A stretch of DNA of 64,000 nt from Solimonas sp040066175 (GTDB taxonomy: Bacteria; Pseudomonadota; Gammaproteobacteria; Nevskiales; Nevskiaceae), in contig NZ_JBEAAM010000004.1 in the NCBI RefSeq assembly GCF_040066175.1, positions 124,001 to 188,000 on the forward strand, in the 5' to 3' direction. The translations under genes were made by a program, and so were the position numbers. Each line of letters starts with the position of its first letter. The stretch's first letter is position 1. Shown one piece after another: positions 1-8,772 of the stretch. The notes under the pieces were generated by a model. The model made no database searches and had not been told where the DNA came from. It saw nothing but the letters and a program-made list of their open reading frames with translations.

Positions 1-1
1 T

Positions 2-1141
2 CTCGCGCCGCCGTGGCGCACCGTGCGGCTGCGGGTCGCCGAGGCTGCGGCGCAGCTCGACCGCGATCCGTCGTTTCACCACCGCGAGCTGTTTCTCGGC
101 GTCGAGCGCCGGCGCGCGAAGGCACTGCTCGCCGCGTCCCTGGGCGTCGCATCGGCCGACGACCTCGCACTGGTGCGCAACACCAGCGAGGCGAACTCGA
201 TCATCGTCCAGGGAATCGACCTGGATGCCACCGACGAAGTGGTGATCTGGGACGAGAACCATCACAGCAACAACCGCAGCTGGGGTTACCGCCGCCAGCG
301 CAGGCCGTTCGCACTGCGCGTCGTGCGCCTGCCGGAAGCGGTGCGCGGCACCGATCAGGTCGTCGAAGCCTTCCTGGCGCAGCTGAGCCCGCGCACGCGC
401 GTCGTGACGTTTTCGGAGATCTCGAATATCTCGGGCCTGCGCCTGCCGGTCGCGGAGCTGTGCGCGGCGATCCGCGCGCAGCGGCGCGACGTGTTCATCC
501 ACGTCGATGGTGCGCAGTCCTGGGGCGCGACCGCGCTGGATCTGCAGCGCATGGGCTGCGACAGCTTTGCGGCGAGTGCGCACAAGTGGCTCTGTGGTCC
601 GCGCGAGCTGGGGATCCTCTACGTGCGCCGCGAGTCGGCCGCGCGGCTGTGGCCCGGTACGCTCGGTTACGATCTGCACTTCGAGTATCCCGAGGACGCC
701 TTGCCCGACAGCGCACTGCGTTTCGAGAGCCTCGGTCAGCGCCACGACGCCGCCGTCGCCGGCCTGGTCACCGCGCTGGAGCATCAGCAGGCCGTGGGTG
801 CGGTGCGCATCGAGCGGCGCATCGGCGAACTGGCGACCCGGCTGCGCAGCGCGCTGGAGTCCGCGGGCGTGCGCGTGCCCGGCAGCGAGGCGCCGCATCT
901 GCAGCACGGCGTCGTCGTCGCCGATGTGGGCGAGGGTCGCCGTGCCTTCGCGGTGTTCCGCGCCCTGTACGAGCAGCACCGCATCTCGGCGGCATTCGTG
1001 CACCGCAATCGCGTGCTCGGCAGCCCGGAACAGGTCGATCCGCGCGCCGACCGGTTGCGGCTGCGCCTGTGTCCGCACATCTACAACACGACGGATGATC
1101 TCGAACAGGCGGCCGCCGCGATCCGCGAGGTCGTCGCCTGA
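2..1141 (+). CDS. Aminotransferase class V-fold PLP enzyme, 5' partial
   Basis: A PLP-dependent enzyme of the class V aminotransferase / cysteine desulfurase / isopenicillin-N-epimerase fold. The reading frame is open from base 2, so the true start lies outside the window; the GTG at 23 is probably internal. Visible hallmarks are an early RNTSEAN motif (cofactor phosphate region), DGAQSWG (the Asp that contacts the pyridine nitrogen) and SAHKWLCGP, whose Lys should form the Schiff base. About 379 codons are visible against roughly 400 for the family. It ends 6 bp from the end of the convergent DUF3293 gene. The substrate cannot be told from sequence; desulfurase, epimerase and kynureninase-like activities all share this fold. 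Confidence 0.82.
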   Translation, partial: LAPPWRTVRLRVAEAAAQLDRDPSFHHRELFLGVERRRAKALLAASLGVASADDLALVRNTSEANSIIVQGIDLDATDEVVIWDENHHSNNRSWGYRRQRRPFALRVVRLPEAVRGTDQVVEAFLAQLSPRTRVVTFSEISNISGLRLPVAELCAAIRAQRRDVFIHVDGAQSWGATALDLQRMGCDSFAASAHKWLCGPRELGILYVRRESAARLWPGTLGYDLHFEYPEDALPDSALRFESLGQRHDAAVAGLVTALEHQQAVGAVRIERRIGELATRLRSALESAGVRVPGSEAPHLQHGVVVADVGEGRRAFAVFRALYEQHRISAAFVHRNRVLGSPEQVDPRADRLRLRLCPHIYNTTDDLEQAAAAIREVVA

Positions 1142-1147
1142 GCGGCC

Positions 1148-1573
1148 TCAGGCAGAGGTTCCGATCCACAGCAGGGTGGGCGCGGCGCCCGGCGTACCGG
1201 CGACGATGGCGAGCTGGCCGTAGTACGCGGCCAGTTCGACGACGCGGGTTTGCGGAGCGTCGAGGATGCAGAATCCGGGTTCCTGCCAACGGCCCTCTTC
1301 ATCCGTGTTGAGCGCGGGCAGTGCGATCCAGCCATATCGCGTGAGCTCGGTGCGCAGCGCCGCGACGCGCGACGCATTGTCCGCGTCGCTCAGGCGCCGG
1401 GAGCGCGGATTGCAGGGCGTCAGGACATGCCAGTGACTCCGGCAGCCGGCGGCCGTCAGCGCCGCGTCGGCGGATGCGTCGATCCGGCCGATGCGCCGTT
1501 CGATCCACTGCGTTCCGCAGTCGATCCGGTAGCGGGCGCTGCGATAGGCGGCGCGCAGCGCAGGATCGGTCAT
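1148..1573 (-). CDS. DUF3293 family protein
   Basis: A 141-residue protein of unknown function that I assign to DUF3293 from the central HVLTPCNPRSR segment (an HV(L/I)TA.NP.S-type motif is typical), a following variable helix, and the C-terminal EPGFCIL and LAAYYGQLAI motifs. There is no signal peptide or membrane segment. The start ATG at 1573 overlaps the stop of the upstream YqiA-like gene in an ATGA arrangement, so the two are very probably co-transcribed and translationally coupled. No catalytic function is known for the family, and I infer none. Confidence 0.72.
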   Translation of the reverse strand: MTDPALRAAYRSARYRIDCGTQWIERRIGRIDASADAALTAAGCRSHWHVLTPCNPRSRRLSDADNASRVAALRTELTRYGWIALPALNTDEEGRWQEPGFCILDAPQTRVVELAAYYGQLAIVAGTPGAAPTLLWIGTSA

Positions 1574-2112
1574 GAGGCCAGCGCGCGGGCGAGGAAGTCG
1601 TCGAACAGCACGGCAACGGTATCGATGCGCGCGTTGAGCGTGTGCTCGGCATCGATCAGATGCAGTTCGGCGCGGTGGCGTCGGGCGAAGCGCAGCGCGC
1701 GCTCGGCCGGCACGATGTCGTCGTGCCAGCCATGCACGACGCTGCACAGGGAAGGGATGTCCTCCGGTTCCTCGTCCCAGCCGGGGAAGTACAGCGCCGG
1801 CGCCATCAGGAACAGTGCGTGCGGGCGCAGCTGCGCGCAGGCCATCGCCGAGACATAGCCGCCCATGCTGGATCCGACCAGCACCAGGCGACGCGCCTGC
1901 GGCTTCAGGCCGACGAGCTGCGCGACGCGGACGCGCGGGTCGGGCGTGTGACTATAATCCGGGCTGAGGATCTCGCAGCCCTGTTGACGGGCGATCTGCG
2001 CAAGGCGGGTGATCTTCAGCCCCCAAGGGCCGCTTTCCTTGCCGTGGGCGAAGCAGACGAGCCGCTCGGCGGTGGCCGGAGAGGCTGTCGGAGGCTGCGG
2101 AGCGTCGGTCAT
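1570..2112 (-). CDS. YqiA-like alpha/beta hydrolase (esterase)
   Basis: A small, about 180-residue alpha/beta hydrolase resembling YqiA/UPF0227-type esterases. It opens with FAHGKESGPWG (oxyanion-hole HG region), has the nucleophile elbow GSSMGG, an acid region HGWHDDIVP and a late histidine in DAEHTL, giving a complete Ser-Asp-His set. The start is placed at 2112 (MTDAPQ); an in-frame ATG at 2142 is possible and would overlap the start codon of the divergent gene at 2141. Neither start has a convincing ribosome binding site. The natural substrate is unknown. It is coupled to the DUF3293 gene downstream. Confidence 0.72.
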   Translation of the reverse strand: MTDAPQPPTASPATAERLVCFAHGKESGPWGLKITRLAQIARQQGCEILSPDYSHTPDPRVRVAQLVGLKPQARRLVLVGSSMGGYVSAMACAQLRPHALFLMAPALYFPGWDEEPEDIPSLCSVVHGWHDDIVPAERALRFARRHRAELHLIDAEHTLNARIDTVAVLFDDFLARALAS

Positions 2113-2140
2113 GGCGGCAGGCAGGGTGGACGGAGCGCGC

Positions 2141-2434
2141 ATGATAAGAAAGAGAGCCGATGCGGAGATCAAGCCACGCGGCCGTCGCGAGCGCCTGCGC
2201 AAGGGCGATCCGCTCGAAGTCGAGCTGACCGTCAGCTTCCGCTTCGGCGACGAAGCCGGTGATCAGGTGACGCCGATCCGCGAACGCAAGGTGCCCATGG
2301 TCGATTCCGTGTTCAAGAACCGCGACCGCATCATCCGCGGCTTCGTCAAGCTGTTGGTCAAGACCGGCCTGACCAGCCCGCAGGTCGTCGGACATCTGCT
2401 GCCACTCGGCGCGCGTCGCCGGCCCCGCCGATGA
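2141..2434 (+). CDS. Conserved hypothetical protein, small and basic
   Basis: A 97-residue, strongly basic protein I do not recognise. The N-terminal 25 residues are Lys/Arg-rich (RGRRERLRKGD), the middle has a beta-strand-like stretch (VELTVSFRF), and the end is again basic (GARRRPRR). There is no signal peptide or membrane segment. A GGAG five bases before the ATG at 2141 supports the start. Its stop overlaps the ATG of the next gene (ATGA at 2431-2434), so it begins a three-gene coupled set. The composition would suit an RNA- or DNA-contacting protein, but that is only inference. Confidence 0.6.
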   Translation: MIRKRADAEIKPRGRRERLRKGDPLEVELTVSFRFGDEAGDQVTPIRERKVPMVDSVFKNRDRIIRGFVKLLVKTGLTSPQVVGHLLPLGARRRPRR

Positions 2435-2727
2435 AGGCGCTGCAGATCGCCAGCGCCGTGCTGCTGGCGCTGACGGTGACCTTCGCCGTGACGCTGGGCG
2501 TGGTCTGCCTCATGTACTACGTGAACCTGGAGTCCTCGCCGCAGATGCGCGAGGAATGGCCGAGCCTGCTGGCGGTGACCGCGATCTTCTGGGTGCTGAG
2601 CGCGTTTGCCGCGATGTCCTGGTGGGCACAGCGGCGGCAGGCCGCCTGGATGTGGCCGGCGCAGATCCTCAGCGTCCTGGGCGTCGTCGTCGGTGCGATG
2701 TTGCTCGTGAAGGTGCTCGGCTCGTGA
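2431..2727 (+). CDS. Small integral membrane protein
   Basis: A 98-residue protein with three apparent membrane segments: about residues 5-30, 46-65 and 75-95. The short loop between the first two contains an acidic patch (MREEW) and the loop before the third holds WWAQRRQ. No family is recognised. It is coupled at both ends: its ATG overlaps the preceding stop and its stop overlaps the GTG start of the hydrolase that follows. The arrangement suggests a membrane unit working with that hydrolase, but the role is unknown. Confidence 0.6.
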   Translation: MKALQIASAVLLALTVTFAVTLGVVCLMYYVNLESSPQMREEWPSLLAVTAIFWVLSAFAAMSWWAQRRQAAWMWPAQILSVLGVVVGAMLLVKVLGS

Positions 2728-4139
2728 GCGTGCAGTTGCAGGCGCCGCGGCAGCATGAATGGCTGAGCCTGGTGCCGATCGCCGCCGGGCTGTACTGGCT
2801 GTTCGCCGGCGACGGCGGCGCCTGGCTGCTGTGGGCGCTGTTGCCGGGGGCGCTGCTGCTGTCATCGGGGCTGGCTCTGGCCTTGATGCCGGGCGATCCG
2901 CGCATTCTCGGCCTGATCGCCGGCGGCGGGGCGCTCGGCGCGTTGCTGTTCCCGTTCGCCTGGTACGCCGCCGATCTGGCGACGGCGTTCTATGCGCTGC
3001 TCGGCTCCTTGTCCAGCCTGCTTGCGGCCGGACGTCTGGGGCTGCGTTTCGAGCCGCTCTACGAAGGTGCGCAGCCGCCGCAGATCGGCTCGTCGATGGA
3101 TCTGAAGGCCGGGCTCGACGAGGCGCTGCTCGGATACTTCGTCTGCACCGCGCGGGTGCCCAGTGGCCGTGACGCGGAACGCATGTGCGGCGACGCCCGG
3201 CAACTGGAGGCGCACTACCGTGCGCACGGCTGGGATGCCGATCCGGCGCGGATGCACGCTGCGCCACCGCCGCCGGACGAGGTGTTCGCGGAGTCACGCC
3301 GCCTGTGGGGCATCGACTACGAGAACCTGCGCTTCGACAGCGGATTCCAGCTGCCCGCCGAGCTGCCCGGCGCGGCGCGCTGGGCCGATTACGAGGCCAA
3401 TCGCAGCTGCCACGTGCGCGTGCTGCGGCATCGCGGCCGCAGGCGCCCGTGGCTGCTGTGTCTGCACGGCTACCGCATGGGTGTGCCGTGGCTGGACCTG
3501 AGCCTGTTCTCGCCGGGCTGGCTGCACCACCGCCTCGGCTTCAATCTCGTGCTCCCGGTGTTGCCGCTGCACGGCCCGCGCAGCCCCGGCTGGCGGTCCG
3601 GCGATCGCTTCCTCGACGGCGACCTGCTGGATCTGGTCTATGCGCAGATGCAGGCGCTGTGGGACCTGCGCCGCACGCTGGCCTGGCTGCGCGCGCAGGA
3701 AGACGAGCCGCGGATCGGCGTGCTCGGATTCTCGCTGGGCGGATACAACGCCGCGCTGCTGGCCGGGTTCGAGCGCAGGCTCGACTTCGTCGTCGCCGGC
3801 ATCCCGGTGATCGACTTCGCCGCCGCGCTGTGGCGCTTCCTGCCGCCGATGCACCTGCGCTATCTGGTGTCGCAGGGGCTCGACGAGGCGGCCTATCGTC
3901 ACCTGCTGTCGCCAGTGTCGCCGCTGAGTTTCGCGCCGCTGCCGGAGCGCCGTCAGCTACACGTGTTCGCTGCCGCCGGTGACCGTATCGTGCTGCCGAG
4001 TCATCCGCTGGCGCTGGGCCGGCACTGGGACGTGCCGGTGTGCTGGTACCAGGGTTCGCACCTGAGCGTGCGCCGCGAGCGGACGACACGCGAGGTCGTG
4101 CAGCAGGCGGTCGAGAGAGCGGGCTGGACGGTGGAGTAA
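2724..4139 (+). CDS. Membrane-anchored alpha/beta hydrolase
   Basis: A protein of about 471 residues starting at the GTG that overlaps the preceding stop (GTGA). The first 100 residues hold several hydrophobic helices (about 14-30, 34-55, 60-78 and 80-100). A soluble C-terminal half has alpha/beta hydrolase features: LCLHGYRMG after the first strands, the nucleophile elbow GFSLGGYN, an acid-containing AAAGDRIV and a late His in QGSHLS. The closest family feel is to large ABHD18/DUF2048-like hydrolases. The active-site side relative to the membrane is not evident. The next gene, a ketoacyl synthase, starts 30 bp downstream, so a lipid or acyl substrate is plausible but unproven. Confidence 0.68.
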   Translation: MSVQLQAPRQHEWLSLVPIAAGLYWLFAGDGGAWLLWALLPGALLLSSGLALALMPGDPRILGLIAGGGALGALLFPFAWYAADLATAFYALLGSLSSLLAAGRLGLRFEPLYEGAQPPQIGSSMDLKAGLDEALLGYFVCTARVPSGRDAERMCGDARQLEAHYRAHGWDADPARMHAAPPPPDEVFAESRRLWGIDYENLRFDSGFQLPAELPGAARWADYEANRSCHVRVLRHRGRRRPWLLCLHGYRMGVPWLDLSLFSPGWLHHRLGFNLVLPVLPLHGPRSPGWRSGDRFLDGDLLDLVYAQMQALWDLRRTLAWLRAQEDEPRIGVLGFSLGGYNAALLAGFERRLDFVVAGIPVIDFAAALWRFLPPMHLRYLVSQGLDEAAYRHLLSPVSPLSFAPLPERRQLHVFAAAGDRIVLPSHPLALGRHWDVPVCWYQGSHLSVRRERTTREVVQQAVERAGWTVE

Positions 4140-4169
4140 ACTGACCGTCCCTGGGAACAGTCCATCCAC

Positions 4170-5291
4170 ATGATCCAAGCCGCCATCACCGGCACCGGTC
4201 TTTACACGCCGCCACAGTCGATTTCCAACGACGAACTGGTCGCGTGCTACAACGCCTGGGTCGAGCGCTACAACCGTGACAATGCCGCCGCGATCGCCGC
4301 GGGCAGCGTGCCTGCGCTGCAGGCCTCGTCCAGCGAGTTCATCTTCAAGGCTTCGGGCATCCGCTCGCGCCACGTCGTCGATCGGGACGGCATCCTCGAT
4401 CTCGATTCCATGCGCCCGCGCATCCCGCTGCGCGCGGACGACGAGCCCTCGCTAATGTGCGAGATGGGGGTCACCGCGGCGCGCGAGGCGCTTGCCAGGG
4501 CTGGCCGCGAGGCCGGCGACGTCGATCTGGTGATCGTCGCCTGCTCCAACATGCAGCGTGGCTACCCGGCGATCGCGGTGGAGATCCAGCACTTCCTCGG
4601 CGCCGGTGGATATGCCTACGACATGAACGTCGCCTGCGCCTCGGCGGCGTTCGGCATCCAGGCCGCGGTCGATGCGGTCCGCATGGGCAACGCACGCGCC
4701 GCGCTCGTGGTCAGCCCGGAGATCTGCAGCGGCCACCTGAACTGGCGCAACCGCGATTGCCATTTCATCTTCGGCGATGCGGCAACGGCGGTGCTGGTCG
4801 AGCCGGCCGCGGAGGCCCGCTCGGCGCGGCGGTTCGACGTACTCGGCACCCGCCTGCGCACGCAGTTTTCCAACAACATCCGCAACAACTTCGGCTTCCT
4901 CAATGCCTGCGAACGGCCGCAGCGCCCCTGGGACGACGTGCTGTTCCATCAGGAAGGGCGCAAGGTCTTCAAGGAGGTCGTGCCGCTGGCCGCGGAACTG
5001 ATGATCGGTCACCTCGGCGACCTGGGCATCGAGCCGGCCAGCGTCCGTCGGTTCTGGCTGCACCAGGCCAATCTGGGCATGAACCAGTTGATCGCCAAGC
5101 GGGTCTTAGGGCGCGAACCGGACGCTGCCGAGGCGCCGGTGATCCTCGACGAGTATGCCAACACCAGTTCTGCGGGGTCGGTCATCGCGTTTCACAAGTA
5201 TCAGGATGATCTGCGCAGCGGCGATGTCGGCGTGCTGTGCGCGTTTGGTGCCGGCTACTCGGTCGGCTCGGTGGTGATGAAGCGCGTCTGA
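4170..5291 (+). CDS. 3-oxoacyl-ACP synthase III, beta-ketodecanoyl-type
   Basis: A 373-residue thiolase-fold condensing enzyme of the KAS III family. The Cys-His-Asn triad is complete: Cys156 in NVACASAAFG, His298 in LHQAN and Asn331 in EYANTSSAG. It is longer than E. coli FabH (317 residues) and carries an insert before the first core strands (residues about 25-65). In length and character it matches P. aeruginosa PA3286, which condenses octanoyl-CoA with malonyl-ACP and so diverts beta-oxidation products into lipid synthesis; identity with that function is inferred. The upstream hydrolase ends 30 bp before and sppA begins 15 bp after, so all three may be on one transcript. Confidence 0.8.
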   Translation: MIQAAITGTGLYTPPQSISNDELVACYNAWVERYNRDNAAAIAAGSVPALQASSSEFIFKASGIRSRHVVDRDGILDLDSMRPRIPLRADDEPSLMCEMGVTAAREALARAGREAGDVDLVIVACSNMQRGYPAIAVEIQHFLGAGGYAYDMNVACASAAFGIQAAVDAVRMGNARAALVVSPEICSGHLNWRNRDCHFIFGDAATAVLVEPAAEARSARRFDVLGTRLRTQFSNNIRNNFGFLNACERPQRPWDDVLFHQEGRKVFKEVVPLAAELMIGHLGDLGIEPASVRRFWLHQANLGMNQLIAKRVLGREPDAAEAPVILDEYANTSSAGSVIAFHKYQDDLRSGDVGVLCAFGAGYSVGSVVMKRV

Positions 5292-5306
5292 GCGGCGCGC
5301 GGTTGA

Positions 5307-7190
5307 GTGTCCATGAGTCCATCCAATTCCACGCAGGGCAAATCCCTGCTGCGCCGCGCGTTCGACTGGGTCTGGGGCGCGATCGTCACGCTATACCGTG
5401 CTGCCGTCATCGTCGGCGTGCTGCTGGCGGTGATCCTGGTCTGGTTCGCGTTGCGCGGCGGCAAGCCGGTCGTCGTCGAGGACAATGTCGCGCTGGTGCT
5501 GGCGCCGACCGGCACGCTGGTCGAGCAGATCGACCAGGATCCGACGCAGCGCTTCGTCGAGAACCTGAGCGGCGAGATGCCGGCGCAGTCGAGTCTGCGC
5601 GAGCTGATCGAGGCGCTGGAATCGGCGCGCGACGACGACCGCATTACGCTGGCCGTCCTCAAGCTCGACAGCCTCTGGGGCGCCGGACTGGCACAGCTCG
5701 ATGAGCTGCGCGCGGCCATGGCCGAATTCCAGGCGGCCGGCAAGCGCATCATCGCCTGGGGACCGTGGTACGACCAGATGCACTACTACGCCGCGTCGCA
5801 GGCGGACGAGGTCGTGCTCGACCCTTACGGCTTCGTGCAGATCGAGGGATTCAGTCTTTACAACAACTACTTCCGCGACGCGCTCGACAAGCTCGGCGTC
5901 GAGGTTCACGTGTTCCGCGTCGGCGAGTACAAGTCCGCGGTCGAACCGTTCACGCGCAATGACATGTCGGTCGAGGCACGGCAGGCCAATCTCGACTGGC
6001 TCGGCGACCTGTGGGGGGCGTATGGGCGCGCGGTGGCTGCGGGACGCAAGCTGCCGCAGACCGCGGCGGCGGATTACGTTGCCGGGCTGCGCGCCGGCAT
6101 GAAGGAACGCGGCGGCGATGCTGCGGCCTATGCGCGCGATCGCGGTCTGGTCAGCCGGCTGGAGACGCTCAGCGAGTTCCGTGCGCGCGTGGCCGAGACG
6201 GTCGGCATGGATCCCGACCACGGCAGCTTCCGCCAGATCCACTACCGGGATTACCTCAGCGCGGTGCACCGGCATGCGGCGATGAAGGCGCCGAAGAAGG
6301 CGGGCAAGGCGGTCGCGCTGGTGGTGGTGCAGGGCGAGATCGTCGATGGCCCCGGACAGGCCGGACAGGCCGGCGGCGATACGATCTACGACCTGCTCGA
6401 TGACGCGCGCCGCGATGACGACGTCGCGGCCGTCGTGCTGCGCATCGATTCGCCGGGTGGGAGCGTGTTCGCCGCCGAACAGATCCGCCGCGGCGTGCAG
6501 AACCTGCGTGCGGCCGGAAAGCCGGTGGTGGCGTCGATGTCCAGCGTGGCCGCCAGCGGTGGCTACTGGGTGGCGATGGACACCGACCAGATCTGGGCGC
6601 ACGAAACCACCATCACCGGCTCGATCGGCGTGTTCGGCCTGATCCCGACGCTGGACAAGTCGCTGGCCAAGCTCGGCATCCACACCGACGGGGTCGGCAC
6701 GACCGCCCTCGCGGGCGCGTTCCGCATCGACCGCCCGCTCAACGAGGAAGCCCAAGCGATCATCCAGCTCGGCGTGGAAAAGGTCTATCACGATTTCATC
6801 GGCGGCGTCGCCGCGGCGCGCAAGCTGCCCCTGGACCGGGTCAATCTGGTCGCGCGCGGCCGTGTGTGGAGTGGCGAGGATGCGCGCGAGCTGGGCCTGA
6901 TCGACGAGTTCGGTGATCTGCACCAGGCCGCCGATGCCGCGGCGCGGCTGGCCGGACTGGAGATCGACGCCTACCGCCTCGACGAGCGCCAGCCTCGGCG
7001 CGGGTTCGCCTCGGAACTGCTGTCGCAGTTCTTCGGCCGCATTCAAGTCCGCTGGCTGCCGGGCCTGGCGAGCTGGATCGACGCACTGCGCGCGCGGGCA
7101 GACGTCCAGCGCATGCTGGCTTCCTTCAACGATCCGCGCGGACTGTACGCGCACTGCTTCTGCACCGTGTCGTGGGGGCGCGGCCGCTGA
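5307..7190 (+). CDS. sppA: Signal peptide peptidase SppA (67 kDa type)
   Basis: A membrane-bound serine protease that degrades cleaved signal peptides. It is a duplicated E. coli-type SppA of 627 residues: one N-terminal membrane anchor (about 26-49), an N-terminal Clp-fold domain carrying the catalytic Lys209 (VGEYKSAVEPF) and a C-terminal domain carrying the nucleophile Ser417 (VAASGGYW). Lys209 and Ser409 are the E. coli pair, so both catalytic residues are present. The GTG at 5307 or the ATG at 5313 can start it. The stop overlaps the ATG of the following hydrolase (TGATG). Confidence 0.93.
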   Translation: MSMSPSNSTQGKSLLRRAFDWVWGAIVTLYRAAVIVGVLLAVILVWFALRGGKPVVVEDNVALVLAPTGTLVEQIDQDPTQRFVENLSGEMPAQSSLRELIEALESARDDDRITLAVLKLDSLWGAGLAQLDELRAAMAEFQAAGKRIIAWGPWYDQMHYYAASQADEVVLDPYGFVQIEGFSLYNNYFRDALDKLGVEVHVFRVGEYKSAVEPFTRNDMSVEARQANLDWLGDLWGAYGRAVAAGRKLPQTAAADYVAGLRAGMKERGGDAAAYARDRGLVSRLETLSEFRARVAETVGMDPDHGSFRQIHYRDYLSAVHRHAAMKAPKKAGKAVALVVVQGEIVDGPGQAGQAGGDTIYDLLDDARRDDDVAAVVLRIDSPGGSVFAAEQIRRGVQNLRAAGKPVVASMSSVAASGGYWVAMDTDQIWAHETTITGSIGVFGLIPTLDKSLAKLGIHTDGVGTTALAGAFRIDRPLNEEAQAIIQLGVEKVYHDFIGGVAAARKLPLDRVNLVARGRVWSGEDARELGLIDEFGDLHQAADAAARLAGLEIDAYRLDERQPRRGFASELLSQFFGRIQVRWLPGLASWIDALRARADVQRMLASFNDPRGLYAHCFCTVSWGRGR

Positions 7191-8002
7191 TGCCGAAGCT
7201 GCACATCGACGACATCGACGTGAACTACCAGGAGGCGGGCCACGGCCCGCCTCTCGTCTTTCTGCACGGTCTGGGCGGCAGTTCCGAAGACTGGGAACAG
7301 CAGATCCCGTACTTCGCCACGCGCTATCGCGTGCTCGCGCCGGATTTCCGCGGCTTCGGCGGGACGCCGGCGGGAGGACGGAGGCTGAGCATCGCGCGCC
7401 TGGCCGCCGACACCGGCGCCTTCGTCGATGCGATGGGGCTGAGCCGGTTCCGCCTGGTCGGTCATTCGATGGGCGGCGCAGTCGCGCTGCAGTATGCGCT
7501 GACTCATCCCGGCAAGATCGAGAGGCTGGTGATCGCCAACAGCGTGCCGAGCTTCCGGCCGCAATCGGCCCGGCACTATCTGGAGTTCCTGTATCGGCTG
7601 GCGGTGATGGGCGTGCTGGGACCGGCGAAGCTGGCGGAGATCAGCGCGATGCGCCAGTTCCCCGAACCGCAGCACGAGCCGCTGCGCGCCAAGCTGATCG
7701 CGCGGGGTGCGCGCAATACGCGCGCGACCTATCTGGCCGCCCTGGCCTCGCTGGGCCGCTGGTCGGTGATCGAGCGGCTGCACGAGCTGAAGATGCCGGT
7801 GCTGGTCGCGGCCTCGCAGCACGACTACTTCGGCCACGACGAAACGGTGAAGTTCGCGCACGCCTTGCCGCGCGGACGTCTGCATCTGTTCAAGGGTGCC
7901 CACCACGGCCTGCCGCTGGAGCAGCCGGATGCCTTCAACGCGGTGCTGGAGCGCTTCCTGCGCGGTGCCGGTCCGGTCCCGCACCAGGACACGGTGGCAT
8001 GA
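7190..8002 (+). CDS. Alpha/beta hydrolase
   Basis: A 270-residue single-domain alpha/beta hydrolase. HGLGGS forms the oxyanion hole, GHSMGGA is the nucleophile elbow, the acid lies near HDYFGHD and the catalytic His in GAHHGLP. There is no signal peptide. The ATG at 7190 overlaps the sppA stop and its own stop overlaps the murI start (ATGA), giving a coupled sppA-hydrolase-murI set. The family includes esterases, lactonases and C-C hydrolases, so the substrate is open. Confidence 0.8.
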   Translation: MPKLHIDDIDVNYQEAGHGPPLVFLHGLGGSSEDWEQQIPYFATRYRVLAPDFRGFGGTPAGGRRLSIARLAADTGAFVDAMGLSRFRLVGHSMGGAVALQYALTHPGKIERLVIANSVPSFRPQSARHYLEFLYRLAVMGVLGPAKLAEISAMRQFPEPQHEPLRAKLIARGARNTRATYLAALASLGRWSVIERLHELKMPVLVAASQHDYFGHDETVKFAHALPRGRLHLFKGAHHGLPLEQPDAFNAVLERFLRGAGPVPHQDTVA

Positions 8003-8760
8003 GCGCCGCACCGATCGGCATCTTCGACTCCGGCGTCGGCGGCATCTCGGTGCTGCGCGAGATCCACCGTCTGCTGCCGGCCGAGGATGCGATCTATTAC
8101 GCCGACAGCGGGCATTGCCCTTACGGCGGCAAGCCACGCCAGGAAATCGTTGCGCGGGCATCGACGATCACGGAGTTCCTGCTGGCACGCGGCGCCAAGC
8201 TGATCGTCGTGGCCTGCAATACCGCGACGATCGCGGCGGTGGAGCATCTGCGCGCGACCTATCCATCGCCGTTCGTCGGCATGGAGCCTGCGGTCAAGCC
8301 CGCAGCGGCACTGACCCGCAGCGGCGTCGTCGGTGTGCTGGCGACCGGCGCCGCGCTCGCGGGCGAGAAGTTCCACCGGCTCGTCGCGCAGCACGCCGGC
8401 GGCGTGCGCGTCATCACGCAACCGTGCCCGGGACTGGTCGAGCAGGTCGAGGCCGGCGAGATCGACACGCCGCGCACGCTCGATCTGATCCGCCAGTACA
8501 CCGCGCCGCTGGTCGCGGCCGGCGCCGACGTGCTGGTGCTGGGCTGTACGCACTATCCGTTCCTGCGGCCGCAGATCCAGGCCGTCGTCGGGCCGCAGGT
8601 GCGACTGCTGGATACGGGCGAGGCGGTCGCGCGGCAGGTGCGGCGGCTGCTCGAGCGCGATGCCCTGCTGAATCCGCAGCAGCGTCAGGGACGCGTCGAA
8701 TGGCATACCAGCGGCGACCCGGCGTTGTTCGAACGCCTGCACCGCAGGCTGATGCCCTGA
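7999..8760 (+). CDS. murI: Glutamate racemase
   Basis: Interconverts L- and D-glutamate to supply D-Glu for peptidoglycan. The 253-residue protein has the N-terminal GIFDSGVGG motif, the first catalytic cysteine in VACNTAT and the second in LGCTHYPF, with the accompanying ADSGHCPYG loop. Length and both cysteines are as expected for a cytoplasmic cofactor-independent racemase. The start ATG overlaps the previous stop by four bases. It converges on nadC with only 12 bp between the two genes. Confidence 0.95.
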   Translation: MSAAPIGIFDSGVGGISVLREIHRLLPAEDAIYYADSGHCPYGGKPRQEIVARASTITEFLLARGAKLIVVACNTATIAAVEHLRATYPSPFVGMEPAVKPAAALTRSGVVGVLATGAALAGEKFHRLVAQHAGGVRVITQPCPGLVEQVEAGEIDTPRTLDLIRQYTAPLVAAGADVLVLGCTHYPFLRPQIQAVVGPQVRLLDTGEAVARQVRRLLERDALLNPQQRQGRVEWHTSGDPALFERLHRRLMP

Positions 8761-8772
8761 AGTGCGTGCGCT

